64,000 nucleotides of DNA from Odiellus spinosus (Eukaryota; Arthropoda; Arachnida; Opiliones; Phalangiidae), in contig OY987225.1 in assembly GCA_963920705.1 (NCBI GenBank), positions 7,565,013 through 7,629,012 on the forward strand. The letters run 5' to 3'. The notes beneath the pieces are model-generated. The model was not told where the DNA came from, searched no databases, and worked only from the letters and a program-made list of their open reading frames with translations. Position 1 is the stretch's first letter, and every line of letters begins with the position of its first letter. Positions 1-11,599 of this stretch are shown piece after piece. Made by a program: the position numbers and the translations under genes.

Positions 1-59
1 CACCTAACAAAATAAAGCGTCAAACGGCAAAATATTGTCTAAGTTCATTTGATAAGTTT

Positions 60-540
60 AAAATCGAAACTGCTTTTTCAAAATTTAAAATGTAAATATT
101 TCAAGTTTGTGGGGTCTGATAAAAATTAAAATATCTTATGGAACTAAAAATACTACTTTGAGATTTCATCATTTTCGACTAACTCACGTACAGGGAATTC
201 GAAAAAAAATGTTTTGGGTCGAAAAAAAGTGTGCCCTCATTCAAAGGTCAAAGGTCATATATTTTAACCCTAATTTTGAACATCTATTTTAGGGGCTGGA
301 AATCATATTTTAGTGTCAGGTTATTGTTCAGTTCAAACGCTTCAAACCCATCTTTGAAACTAGTAAATCGGCCGTAAACTTATCAAGATATGGCCAGTTG
401 AAAAATGGGTCCAACGGCCAGGTCCCCAAAAACCGACCCACTGTATCTCGAAAACTACTTGACCAATTAAAAAATAAATAGATATTCGGTTTTAGAATCG
501 TACATTAACCCTAGAAACGAAATTTGGTTCAATTCTGGGA
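60..540. repeat. Possible dispersed AT-rich repeat, copy 1
   Basis: No gene is recognisable here. The layout resembles 23460-23900: a run of AAAGGTCA motifs (near 240-258), then a phrase of the type CTGTATCTC..AA..CTTGACC, then CCCTAGAAAC and a G-rich stretch. The two stretches are diverged but keep the same order of short blocks, which suggests two old copies of one interspersed element. I could not define ends. Confidence 0.3.
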
Positions 541-2672
541 GGGGAGGGTTAACAAGCTGTGCCTATTTGTCATGGAATGACCCCTATTTTAGATTACTAC
601 TCAGGTATTATACCAATATTGGCAAATTTTTCAAATGATATCATTATGGTTGGGGATTTTAATTTACCAGGTATTGACTGTGATAATTTTAACAGTAATT
701 CTTGTAATTCAGGGGCTAAACCTAGGGCGGAGTCTTACTCGAGCTGACTGTCATCTTGAACTTAGCGCAACTAAGTACTTTGGGAAATAGCTGCAATAAT
801 ATTCTTGATTTGGTCTTAACGAATAGTCTTTGTGTCTCGGTCAAATTGGACACAATTGAACTCTCAAAAATTGATGTTTTTCACCCACTAATAATAACAA
901 AGTTACTAAACGAAATGACAGGAATGTTGAAACCTACTTAGATTATAAAAAAGGAGATTACTTTAAACTTTATTATGAATGAAAAGAGGATTGGTCTCCT
1001 CTCGTAGAAATAATTGATGTAGACCATGCGGTAACATTTGTTGAAACGAAAGTCAATTCGTCAATTCGGCAATAAAAAAATTTATTCCTAGACGACCACA
1101 ATCCTTTAATAAAACGTGGTTTTCAATAAACTTAAACAAGCGCTCACTAGAAAGCTGAATTACCACAAGATATACCGTCGTAAAAATGTTGAAGCACATT
1201 TGCATTCTTTCAAAACTTATCGTAAGGAAAGCCAAAAATTACTAATTCGCGATAAAGCCATTTACGAAACCTCAATTGTTGAAGACATACAGTCGAAGCC
1301 AAATAAACTCTGGTCGTACGTAAATGAAAGGATTTAATGTAGGGATAAAGACTTAACTCTACAAGAAAATGATAATATTATCACAGAACCTAGTGATATC
1401 GCAAAAAAAATTTAAAAATTATTTCTCTAAGCTAGGGGGGGGTGGAGATAAATCAACCGTATTTAATAACTTCCACTAAATAAAAACTGACCCCTTCTGT
1501 AACTTAGTCATTAAGGAGTCGGACGTTCGAGCCGCTATTTCGAGACTAAAAACTAAAAGAAGCCACTGGTATTGATGAAATCCCAGCCGTTCTAATTAAG
1601 GGATGTTCTGACATATTTTCCCCAATATTATGTCAGGTATATAACCTTTCTTTAAAATGTGGAAAGTTTCCGGATCATTGGAAAAAATCCTTAATTGTTC
1701 CCGTTTTTAAAAAGGGCTTTAAAGGCTCGGTAGAAAATTACAGGCCCATTTCGCTGTTGAGTGTTTTCTCCAAAATTTTCGAAACCATTTGTTATACTTC
1801 TCTAATTGGTTCAAACAATTTATGTCAGAGCATCAGTATCGTTTTTGTAATGGCAGGTCAACGGCAACAAATTTAATACCTTTAATGAAAGAAACAGTTC
1901 CATGTGTGGAAAATAAGGGTCAAATTGACGCTGTTTTTCTGGACTTTAGTAAGGCCTTCGATTGTATGTCCCATAGAATTTTACTATCAAAATTAGGTTG
2001 GTGGCAACGTTTTAAACTGGGTTCAAAGCTACTTAACCGATCGGATAAATATTATAAAGGTTAATAACAAAATATCTAAGGTGAGCTATGTTTCAAATCT
2101 TGACGTGACTCAAGGTTCATGCCTTGGACCACTTTTATTTATAATTTTCACAAACGACATATTCTGGCAGATTTTGTAATAAAAGCGTACGCTGACGATA
2201 ACAAAACCTTAAACAATATTATGACAGTAAATGAGTGTAAATTGTTAAATTCTAATATAGATAAGGTTTACACATGGGGCTTAAATAATCAAATGCCTTT
2301 AAATAGCTCAAAAACAATAGTGGTTACATTTACAAAAAAGACTCAACCAATTATATATCCATATATGATAAATAATGAGTTACTTAAAAGAGAGAGTAAT
2401 GTGAGAGACTTGGGAGTAATATAGGATTCTAAACTCCTTTTTCTCAACATATAACAAATCTAAAAAAAGAGTGTTTCAGAAAACTATTTGCAATTTTAAG
2501 ATTGACTAAAGCTTCATTTTCATGCTCGCTAGTAGCGGACAATTTTAGCGAGCGTTTTCAAGTTCCGCGGGTCCTCCTAGCGGAAGCGGGAAATATCTAT
2601 TTCAAACAGATCGGCGCGGAAAGTGAAAATCCGCTGAAATTTGTACTTTTCCGCGATTTATTTCGGCTTTAA

Positions 2673-3167
2673 AGGCTGGTTTACATGTGCGCGAGAAATC
2701 GAAGAAGTAGCGGGGAGTAGAAGCTGAAAGTCGAACCGTTTTGTCGCGCCAAAAAATCGGAGTGCAAAAAGCTTCTCTTCCCTCTCCGCGGCCCGCTGTT
2801 TCGTTTAAAAACGAGCTGGTTGGTGGCGCTTGTGAAAGGAGTCGTCGCGAGCGGTCAGTCGCACGTAAACAACAACAATGTCGTCGTCAATCAGTTTAGT
2901 TTTTCAGTCCTCTGCTACTATTGGCTAGAAAACGCACGTGACGCTTTGCGAGAAGCGGACGCTGAGTGCGACGAGCGGGAAGAATCTACCACGGCAGATC
3001 GGAGCTTATTCGGAAAACCCGCTTCATCTATGAGCAATAAGCGCGACCTCGAAAGTTCTCGCTTGCTTGTAAACGGTCGGCGTAGAAAGCAAAAACCAAA
3101 ATACGCCTCATCTCTACGCTTTAGGCTTCGACTTTTCGCATTTCTCGCGCACATGTAAACCAGCCTT
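2673..3167. mobile_element. MITE with 28-bp inverted repeats (Harbinger-like candidate)
   Basis: Near-perfect inverted repeats start AGGCTGGTTTACATGTGCGC (from 2673) and are mirrored ending at 3166-3167. The flanks allow a TAA target duplication (2670-2672 and 3167-3169). A three-base TWA duplication is typical of PIF/Harbinger elements, but TTAA cannot be excluded because of an extra A at the left end. The interior is GC-rich with overlapping open frames on both strands, which look like composition artefacts rather than genes. Confidence 0.5.
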
Positions 3168-3236
3168 AACAAGCATGAAAACAAAACACGCTTGTAGCGG
3201 AGGCGGATTTTCCGGTTTTTTACCCGCTACTAGCGA

Positions 3237-3425
3237 CCCTTACCAAAAAAAATTAGTCTTAAGAGGTCTTGGGGAAGTCTTTCGGAGGTCTTATGTAGTC
3301 TTAAGAGGTCTTGGGGAAGTCTTCATTGTGCCAAGAAGTCTTGGAGAAGTCCTAAAGACTCCCCCAAGACTTTTGTAGTGTTCTTGAGGACCTCTTCAAA
3401 TCAGACTAACTTTTTTCGGTAAGGG
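3237..3425. mobile_element. AGTCTT-family MITE, full copy
   Basis: A 189-bp element with ends CCCTTACCAAAAAAA and TTTTTTCGGTAAGGG. The interior is built from repeated AAGAGGTCTTGGGGAAGTCTT-like units and their complements, so it can fold on itself. Related copies are at 16462-16651 (full), 11527-11572, 58365-58467 and 62297-62424 (fragments). There is no ORF. Confidence 0.75.
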
Positions 3426-4547
3426 GAGCATGAAAATGGAGCTTTAAACTCTCCGTTCCCCAAAAGTGTTTCAACTGCTTTATGTCTCACCAAGAATAGA
3501 TTCAACACAAGAATATGGAAGAGCTATCCCTTTGTTCGCGCGCTAGTCTCAAGAGGATGGAGCCTACGGGGGTCTTACGCCGCGCCTCATGTCAAGTGCA
3601 CAGGAAGCGGTTGGCTGTTTTCTACGGTAAGTGCGGGGGTGGGAGGATATCAGGCTGCGGGGATAGACGCTGCCGGCAGAGCTAGCTCTATGTCGCGGAC
3701 CTCGAAAGCTCGTGATAAGGTGAAAATCATAACGAGTATAACGTCAAATCTAGTAAGCTCCACCCGCTCGATACTAGCGTTATACCAGAGGTAAAGAGTA
3801 CGGTTCGATATTCTTGTAAGGTCAAAGATAGAGTATTGCTGCTTTGTATATAATGGTTTTAGTGAATACTGGAAAAATACGGTGGAAGGCGTTCAAAGTA
3901 AGTTTGCTCAGGTCTACTCGTATAACTACTATCCAGTGACTAATTATAGGTATAAAAAAGTATAAGAAATTTGTAATTTAGGCTCAATTAAAAATAGGTT
4001 AATCTACCACGAAATTATGTTTACATATAAACTTTTAAATTCAAAAATTGATTCGAGATAGCTGTTAAATCAGATTAATATTAGAACTCCAAATTTCTAT
4101 ACTAGAAGTATATCACTTTTTTATATATCCGATAAATCCACTTTAAACCCAATAATGATAACGCAAAAAATCTGTAATAACTTCTGCGAACATTTAGATT
4201 TCTTCGAAATTCATCAGAATAAATTAAGAATCAAATGATTAAAAGCTCTCTCGCTTACTTAAATTACTTGAATTAATTAAATTAATTTGATCTGTATAAT
4301 TTTTTATTCTATTTGTTATTGTAACTCTTTAAAGTTTTAACTCTTTAAAGTTATAGTGTGTAACCTTTTTAATTTTAATTTGTACTTACACGATGGTAAT
4401 CTAGAGTAATTATTTAATTATTTATTTATTTATTTATTAATTCATTTCCTTTCTTTTATGTTTTTCTTTTGCTTTAAAACGACGTTACAAATTATGTGTT
4501 AAAATTAGATCGAATAATAATATAACAGTATAGTGTTTTCAACAGTA

Positions 4548-4827
<280 letters not shown>

Positions 4828-4849
4828 CTACATTTCATTTATCTATTAA

Positions 4850-6270
4850 TCAATTTTTTTTTTTTCTAAATATTTCCTGGCCCAAGATCGCCTCTCGCAC
4901 CTGCATTATAATAAAGAGAACCCTTTCTCAAACAATTACCCAGAAATCAAACAAACCTATCTCTAGGGGATTACAAAGGCTGTACATTGGCTACTACGAG
5001 GGAGACTATGGGTAACAATATCAAGAATCTTGAACAGTTGGAACCAGCAAAAAGAGCCGTTAAAATGCACCCGTTTATATCGAAGATATTACCTTTTTTC
5101 AAGGTTGGGTTTAATCAAGTTTAACATAGTGCACATAACTTTCCGTGTAACGTTCGAAACGGACAGACAGATAGACTTATCTAGAGAATTATGTATTTTG
5201 ATATTTTTCTTAAAGTGTATCTTTCTATACTGTGATTTTTTACCGAAGTTTTGAATAACCTCAGTGGTCCGAGTACGTCCAATGAAGCCCTATTGAATTT
5301 CGGGGCAAAATGTGACTCTTATGATAATTTTAAGTTTAATAATTTGCGAATTTTTCGCCCCCCTTTGAATGGCGCCCAGGGCACGCGCCCTAGTTGGCCC
5401 ACTAAATCTTTTGTTCTTTCATGGTTGAGGGTTCCTATAGTCGAGTAATAAAATAGATTAACGCCCCCATCGCCGCGAGGACCGAAATTCTACAGACTGG
5501 CAATGATATAAAGCAAGGAACGAGGGGTCCGACATTTTTGAATCTGCTGTAGCCTGTACATCTGAGTTCTGCTTTGAGAATGCATTGAGTTGGAACTCCG
5601 AGTTCAGCTTTGATAGTGCAAAGAGTTCAAACATTTTGTACACCTGAGTTCGCGAATGTCTGCCCCCTCGGGAAGGAAACAACGTCGCTTATTATATAGA
5701 TATCGTACCTGATCGGACATACGTTAAAATTTAATAAAAAAATGTTGGTAATCTTTTTACTTTATTTTGTTTTCGATTTATATTAGTTTGGTTAGAACAC
5801 GTGGGAAGATCTATGGGTTATATTTTGATTTTCGCATCTTGTCAAACTCCTTATAAAAAACGGCTTCAAAGTGCTTATATAATGCAGATTTAGGCCTGGG
5901 GCAAAGATAATTATAATAGGAGGACCTGCCAGGAGAGAGTGTTCTCGAAAAGCGTTTTCTCTCTCCTAAAGTTCTTAGTGAGGTTTCGTGTTTAACACGG
6001 GGAGGGAGTTAAGATCGCGATTGCGAACCCTCCTTCCTTTTTCACGGGTAGAAATGAAGAGAACGAAATCTGGTTTTTATTTTCAATAGGCACGTGATAA
6101 CGAAGATTGAAAACTGTCTCCGATTATTCCAAACATGTGATTCAGCCGAAAATTCCGCGTTCATAATCATTTAGAATATGAAGAGTAGTACCAACAGATA
6201 ATATTAGACTGACGTTTTAGTTTATTTAATAAATAGTTAAAGAGTTTCGACACGAAGGAATACTCTCGTT
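4850..6270. other. Intergenic DNA, nothing recognised
   Basis: I see no convincing coding region. The only structured piece is a short imperfect hairpin (AGGAGAGAG .. CTCTCTCCT) near 5931-5967. Confidence 0.4.
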
Positions 6271-6278
6271 CCGTTAGG

Positions 6279-6443
6279 ATGTCGGTTTTGTTATTATGTA
6301 GGGTGTTATGGTGGTCCTTGATGTCCAGCGCTTTTCTAGGAAGCGACGACGCGATCGAGTCTTTCCAAGCTTTTATCAGGGCGCACAATAAGAGATACCA
6401 TCCTGCCACCGCCGAATACGTAAAGAGGAGGTATATATTTATG
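6279..6443 (+). CDS. Possible first exon: signal peptide plus I29 propeptide-like segment
   Basis: The 55-codon open segment starts with a hydrophobic leader (MSVLLLCRVLWWSLMSSAFL), then SFQAFIRAHNKRYHP and EYVKRRYIF. Its spacing fits the first half of the ERFNIN pattern of cathepsin propeptides (E-x3-R-x3-F) preceded by the usual F..F...HNK.Y block. A GTAATT splice donor follows directly at 6444 in phase 0. This would make it the first exon of a papain-like cysteine protease or a free-standing I29 inhibitor. I could not find the rest of the gene. The next exon-like piece (6687-6746, acceptor TTCAG, donor GTGACC) does not continue the motif. Confidence 0.35.
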
Positions 6444-6749
6444 GTAATTACCGAAATTCATTTAATATTTTTTTATTATCGCTGATTTTCGGTATATTGC
6501 ACCCGTACCGTTACCGTTAACCAATCAGAATACTATAAGCATTAAGAACTTTATACGGTTTTGGAAAGGGCAATTTCTAAAAATTTGGAGACAAATGTAT
6601 AATTGTCAAGAAATACAATTATTTTCTTAAATGGTCGATTTGAACATTCAAATTGTTTCAAACGCGACTTGATTTTTAAAATTCAGTTCTTTTTGTTGGC
6701 TTCCCTCGTACCCGCGTTCAGTTACGAGGCCAGAGTTAAAGGCAAGGTG

Positions 6750-7140
6750 ACCACTTTTCCTATATTTTCACCTCCTTTCTATTTTCTCCTATAATTTAAT
6801 AGCAATTCCAATAATCTCCTATATTTCTACTCAAAATTTCTAGTTAAGGGTAAAGTTATAAATCATACTGTCAGCTGTGGCTGTATAAGATTATTTTAGC
6901 TTAACTGTACATTTTCCAGTTAAAATTCCATACTATTTAAGCAATTGGATCTTATTAATACCATTTTTAAACCGGTGGCGAGAGTTGTGACGCAATAATA
7001 TACATGGTTCCTACTTTTCATTAATTATTTTCCTATTTTATCATATATTTTCCACTTATTTCTTCCTATTTTATCCTATATTTTACATAAAATTCTTCCT
7101 ATATTTTTCTATATTTCGCAAAGAAATTTCCTATATAGGA
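6750..7140. repeat. Low-complexity TTCCTATATTTT region
   Basis: Pyrimidine- and AT-rich sequence in which TCCTATATTTT-like words recur many times (for example 6755-6790, 7028-7140). It looks like a degenerate simple repeat. There is no gene. Confidence 0.5.
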
Positions 7141-7149
7141 TTTTCAAAT

Positions 7150-8180
7150 TTTCAGTAAAGGGCTAGTACCGCTACAACAGGGAAATTTTTATTACGCTGG
7201 GGACACTAATTCCTACAAAACATTCGGTTCTTTCTCTTGAAATCAACCGCAAAGATCTCGAGGAATTTGCAAATCTGCTATGTCCGTAATAAAGACGTTG
7301 TCAGTGATATTGAACTTAAATTTGTTGCTATCAAATTTCGCGCCGTATTTGAGCTTTTTAGGCATCAGGTTTATAGGCTTAGTAAAAATAATATCATAAC
7401 AGCTCTTAATCCTTATTTTTATCAAGAATGACAAACGTGGGAAGTTAGGTGGTACTATCTCATTAATAAAGAACTTCAATTATAACAGCTACCCCTGACA
7501 ACGAACTGATGATACTACAGTTTCGACTCCTACACCTCATTTAACAGACGAAATTCATAAAGTTTATATTGTACATTAGTTTTAATAGAATTTGGGCTAT
7601 TGTTGAGACCACAGTTGATTCTCGTGCATTTTGGTAAGTGAGATGGTAGCTTTCGCGCGGTTTCTTTCGTAGAAGTACTTAATCCAGAAAGTCATACCTT
7701 TCGTATGAATTTATTGCATAATTAAGTTCAAGAAATAAACTACCGTCATATATCGGGAAAAAATTTGTACTTATATATTTTTGAAATTTTATTTTGAAGT
7801 TTCTTTCGGACGCGTCAATCCAAAGGTATCAAATTTCGAATATGCCGTTTTATTAGTGTGATAATACCAAAAATATAATCCAGACATTGGAAAAAAAATG
7901 GTGACAACCTCACTTGAAAAAGTAAAATTAAAATATGTTCGTTTTTATCTGTAGGCGTCTAAGCGATGCTAAATTAATAACCGCTGTAGAACAGGTTATG
8001 GTTATACACTAATTTAAAAAGTCATGTTCATGGAAGCGAATAAATTGACGGTGAAAATGGCCAATTTGAGATATTTTCCTAATTTGCGCCGCTACTTTGT
8101 GATTTTAAATGTAAACAAAAATGACTTTAGGTTTTAAAACTCAATTTAATTTGTGGTACTATACTTCTATACTTAACCAT
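7150..8180. other. Intergenic DNA, nothing recognised
   Basis: AT-rich sequence with only short overlapping ORFs on both strands and no motif I recognise. Confidence 0.4.
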
Positions 8181-8184
8181 AGAC

Positions 8185-8315
8185 CTTGCGCTAGAAAAGG
8201 GGATAGGCAAACCGCTGAATCAGACGTGCAAAGGGGGATGAAACGTCGTAGTCTCTGCGCATGAGCTCACTTATCATCCCCCTTTGCAGGTCTGATTCAG
8301 TTCTTCTAGCGTAAG
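8185..8315. mobile_element. Short foldback element
   Basis: A 131-bp segment whose ends (CTTGCGCTAGAA .. TTCTAGCGTAAG) and inner arms (CTGAATCAGACGTGCAAAGG and its complement) pair across a small loop. The left arm has a 16-18 base insertion relative to the right. This is a typical small foldback MITE. No target duplication is evident. Confidence 0.55.
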
Positions 8316-8319
8316 ATAT

Positions 8320-9165
8320 GTATTTTATCGCTTTATATGGTTTCTGGTTAGACACAAACATTGGGAGCATAAATTAACAATACCAAAACCAAATAATTAT
8401 TATCGTTTATTCGTTTTCTTAACTCTGCCGAACTTGAAGGTCTTTGTCTAAAATGTCCTTTTAACCAGCTAGGGCCTTTTTAATTTGAAACTCCGCATAG
8501 TCTAACCTTTGAGTAAGTGATTCAAGGCTAATTTTCACCAAGCCGTGTTTGCAGCAAAAAGCGACGTGACGACTTGTTTTCGAGGCCCAAGTTAAGTTCT
8601 TAGTTAAAACCGAAGTTTTTTTTTGAAGATATTTAACTCAACCTCACAGCATATGATTATTTTACTATTTCTTATCGGTTAAAAGTAAAAAATTTTACAA
8701 ACAAATATTAAACTAGAACACGGCATATTATGATTGGTAATTTGGTATGCGGTTCTAAAAGCTTTGTCGTCAGGGCTTTCGCCCGGGGAGAAAGAAAAAA
8801 TTCAAAAACTATAGATGGTCGAGATACGGAATTTGAAATTACCCCCTCTAGCGGTTGAGATTGGAAGTATGTCGGCGGTGCTAATATTGCACTGAACTTT
8901 CTAGACGATTGTATCGACGGAAAACAACTCTCGCCTCTCTCTCGCAAAACAATGGAGCGTGTCTCGCCCGGCCGTCGCAATTTCAACTTTGATTTACTCT
9001 GGAAAGAATATACTGGACCTGGCCACCTTTCTATACAAATTTCGGAATACTTCGGGTAAAACCATGGACTGAGAAAATCGAACTCACTTCATCGTCACCC
9101 ACAGTATGTCGTCTTATAAACTTGAAGGATGATATACTTGTGATAAAACTTAACCGTAATATAAG
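8320..9165. other. Intergenic DNA, nothing recognised
   Basis: No coding sequence or repeat structure is convincing here. One 92-codon ORF on minus (8708-8986) has no recognisable domain. Confidence 0.4.
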
Positions 9166-9170
9166 CTTAG

Positions 9171-9479
9171 CTAGATCAAGAAGGATCAGATAAGGAGAGG
9201 AAAAGTGGGGACGGCGCGGTTCCTACTGCGTCGACCTAAACTCCCACTCTGGGAGAACGGGGGTAGAGACGTTTCGTGGTAAATTGTTGTCACGTGGGTA
9301 AAACGGATCCTTTATCAGCTTCATAGTAGTCGACGACGCTAGTGACCACCTGACAACAGTTTACCTCGAGAATTTCCTACCCCCCCCCCTCTTTCCAGCC
9401 GAGTGGGAGGTTGGCTCTTCTCTATCTAACTCAACGCAGCCCCACTTTTCCTCTCCTTGTCTGATCCTTCTTGGCTAGA
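9171..9479. mobile_element. MITE with 40-bp inverted repeats
   Basis: The left end CTAGATCAAGAAGGATCAGA continuing to AAAAGTGGGG (9171-9210) is matched by its complement at 9440-9479 with a few changes. Complementarity continues imperfectly inward through the CCCACTC blocks. The element is 309 bp, GC-rich and has no ORF. A shorter palindromic piece of the same AAGAAGGATC motif occurs at the extreme right end of the window (63965-63990). Confidence 0.7.
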
Positions 9480-9925
9480 TTCATGTAAATCCTGAATTTA
9501 TTCGCATTGATGAGTAAAGGCCGTCTTTAAAGCTAGATCTCTAGCTTTCGATTGGTCTCTGACCCTTATATGCGAAGAAATTTAGGATCTCTAAGAATCC
9601 CGCTAAGCCTATTTTCCGGGTAAATTTTTTATTTATTTCTAGTATAATATTTGTTTGTAAATTTTTTTCTGGTGTATTAGGCCTTTTTGAACAATAAGGA
9701 ATGGATAAAAATGTACTGTTGTTGGTTGCATTTTTCCTTTAAGTAGTTCTTGCGGCTACCATAGCATGAACTCTATAGCGACTCAAAACAGTTTTGCCTA
9801 ACTAACATCTTCAAAATTCCCGTAATCATATCTTTCAAAATAAATAAAAGCGATTAAAGCATTAGCAGAAATCTTTTTTTAAACCTCTCTACTGAGGTGA
9901 AATTCTTAAATGTATAGTTTAGTAA
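9480..9925. other. Intergenic DNA, nothing recognised
   Basis: AT-rich sequence without a recognisable gene or repeat. Confidence 0.4.
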
Positions 9926-10695
9926 TTGAAATTAAAAAATTCTAAACCGTGAAGGGTCAGAAATTAAAAAATTCAAAACCGTGAAGGGTCAGAAATTAAA
10001 AAATTCAAAACCGTGAAGGGTCAGAAATTAAAAATTAACGGTTAAAGAAATAAGTAAGCCGGTAAGCCACATTCTAAGAAATTAGGAAGTTAGATATTAA
10101 TATGAATAAAAATTATACAAAAAAAAAAAAAAGACGTATAAATTCGGCCTATGGAAAATTTTAATTATGTAGTCATTCTATAGGGAGACACCGAATAGCC
10201 AAGGGTCAAAAGAAAGCCTGACGTCATGGAACCCTCTTATTGGGGGAGCGTTTGTAATGGCTATTACTGAAACTCCATCACTAAGGGGGATGACACCAAG
10301 GTGAGAGATAGAAATCTCCGACATATCAATTCCCCCTTGCTGACTCACTATAGTAGAATCCAGCCTTGGGCCAGTTATTTTTTTACGCCACCCCTATATA
10401 TGTAAAAAGTTTCCTTCTTCAAGGGTAAAATTCTATTATAAAAACTTTGCATAGGATGGGTTTATACGTCTTTTTTTTTGTATCATTTTTATTCATTAAA
10501 AAGTACACATTAAAAGTATAACTTTCTAATTTCTTAGACTGTGGCTTTCTTATTTCTTTAACCGTTAATTTTTAATTTCTGACCGTTCACGGTTTTGAAT
10601 TTTTAATTTCTGTACCTTTACGGTTTTGAATTTTTAATTTCTGACCATTCACGGTTGTGAATTTTTAATTTCTGTACCTTTGCAGCTTTGGTCGA
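9926..10695. mobile_element. Foldback-like element with tandem-repeat arms
   Basis: The left arm begins with about four copies of a 31-32 bp unit (GAAATTAAAAAATTCAAAAC CGTGAAGGGTCA type, 9926-10030). It continues through AACGGTTAAAGAAATAAG, a TTTTTATT stretch and a poly-A/AGACGTATAAA block. The right arm (about 10460-10695) is the reverse complement in mirror order, ending in several copies of the same unit. The unique centre (10160-10440) has no ORF. Long arms made of tandem subrepeats are the hallmark of foldback-type elements. Its autonomous partner is unknown. Confidence 0.65.
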
Positions 10696-10871
10696 CCATC
10701 TTTGGGTAAAAATGCACTTTTTAAATTAAATCAGAATCACGGTGCATTAACTCGGGTTGGCACAGGAGGAGAATCTAGAAAAATCTTTAGTTCTTCAGCT
10801 TCAAAACAGTCAAATACCCGAGATTATTTACCCTTCATAAAAATTGTTCAAATATTCAACTAACACTTAAC

Positions 10872-11162
10872 TTATTTTCCGTCTTGTATTAAAACCATTC
10901 GTAGAAAGCTTAGCATTCGCTTATCTTTTTTAAACAATAGCATAGCACATGTGTATTTTCCTTGCTTTGAACAGACAAACCAATGTTCCTTTATAGCACT
11001 TGGTGGACACGTTTTTTCGTAAATTTGTAGCCATTTGTCACAATAGAATAGAAAATATTTCACACTTTCGTCGCTTTGTAGTGTATTGTTTCGGCACCCA
11101 GTATAAAAACAGTACTTTTTCCTTCCCATCCTCTCTAAAATACTCAACCGACAGGCAGGCAA
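10872..11162 (-). pseudogene. THAP-type zinc finger remnant
   Basis: A 96-codon ORF with GRKKYCFYTGCRNNTLQS followed by KWLQIYEK and CPPSAIKEHWFVC. This matches the THAP layout: C-x3-C after a short basic start, a KW block about 30 residues on, and a VC..H motif. The final pair reads CSKQ, so the zinc-ligand His is missing, and the middle looks shortened. THAP domains are DNA-binding modules of P-element-type transposases and of host proteins domesticated from them. No DDE transposase is seen nearby, so this is probably a relic. Confidence 0.5.
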
Positions 11163-11199
11163 AGGCTCATAAGCCTGGCCAGGAGCTTCTGAAATAAGG

Positions 11200-11526
11200 A
11201 TATTTATTTTTGGGATAAAAAAATATAATTATAGTTAATTTTATTAAAACTATTATGTTTATTACTTTAAAACTGTACATTATTAAAATATATTCACCAG
11301 AGAAACTAATTCTTGACGCTGTACTTCTTCGTTGGCATTAGAACTATTTTTCGGCCTCTTCACTCATATTTTAGTGCTACGGCACCAAAAGATCCTACGC
11401 CAATAAGGGGGGGCCGGGAAATATTCCGGCTTCAGGGGGAGATAAGTAGTTCTCCATATTTTAGGTTCTATGCTCAAAGTCGAGTAGCGCCCTTTTTACT
11501 TTCTATCCCCTTTTGATAACACACCC
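11200..11526. other. Intergenic DNA, nothing recognised
   Basis: No recognisable coding or repeat signal apart from a short G-rich run near 11407. Confidence 0.35.
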
Positions 11527-11572
11527 GCAAGACTTCCCCAAGACCTCTTAAGACTAACTTTTTTTGGTAAGG
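11527..11572. mobile_element. AGTCTT-family MITE fragment
   Basis: Only one end remains: AAGACTTCCCCAAGACCTCTT, then AAGACTAAC and TTTTTTTGGTAAGGG. It matches the right end of the element at 3237-3425. Confidence 0.7.
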
Positions 11573-11599
11573 GTGTCTAATTCAGCAGTTGCTCTTTTT

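Larger units (their letters stand above)
2507..3446. mobile_element. Nested inverted-repeat DNA element inside the LINE
   Basis: Imperfect 21-bp terminal inverted repeats (TAAAGCTTCATTTTCATGCTC at 2507-2527, its complement with one or two changes at 3426-3446) bracket the insertion. Inside lies a second inverted pair (TCGCTAGTAGCGG at 2526-2538 and complement at 3224-3236). Inside that is a third pair described separately, and the 189-bp AGTCTT-type element sits at the right. The block is far more GC-rich than its surroundings. No transposase ORF is seen, so these are non-autonomous elements. The outer pair could be coincidental to the inner nest. Confidence 0.55.
559..4440 (+). pseudogene. 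Decayed non-LTR retrotransposon (CR1/Jockey type), interrupted
   Basis: An old LINE ORF2 in several frames. In order I see an endonuclease remnant with GDFNLPGID (about 652-680) and NILDLVLTNS (about 797-826); a reverse-transcriptase start with ATGIDEIPAVLIKG and FPDHWKKSLIVPVFKKG (1560-1715); the RT core block FLDFSKAFD (about 1938-1965); VTQGSCLGPLLF then YADDNK (2105-2200); and, beyond an insertion, C-terminal blocks VRSKIEYCCFVYNGF (about 3815-3860) and LIYHEIMFTYKLLNSKID (about 4000-4055). Stops and frameshifts are frequent, so it is not functional. It is split at 2507-3446 by inverted-repeat DNA elements, and 3450-3800 is GC-rich sequence I cannot assign. The TTTA-rich run near 4415-4440 may be its 3' tail. 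The clade is inferred from the motif pattern only. Confidence 0.8.

Noticed and set aside
2820..3184. Long overlapping ORFs on both strands
   Set aside because: They lie in a GC-rich MITE with inverted repeats; open frames on both strands reflect composition.
6687..6746. Second exon of the I29-like gene
   Set aside because: Splice signals are acceptable but the peptide (FFLLASLVPAFSYEARVKGK) does not continue the ERFNIN pattern; it may be a different exon or chance.
9926..10030. Regular repeats resembling a CRISPR array
   Set aside because: Units are contiguous without spacers, are mirrored at the other end of the element, and the genome is eukaryotic.
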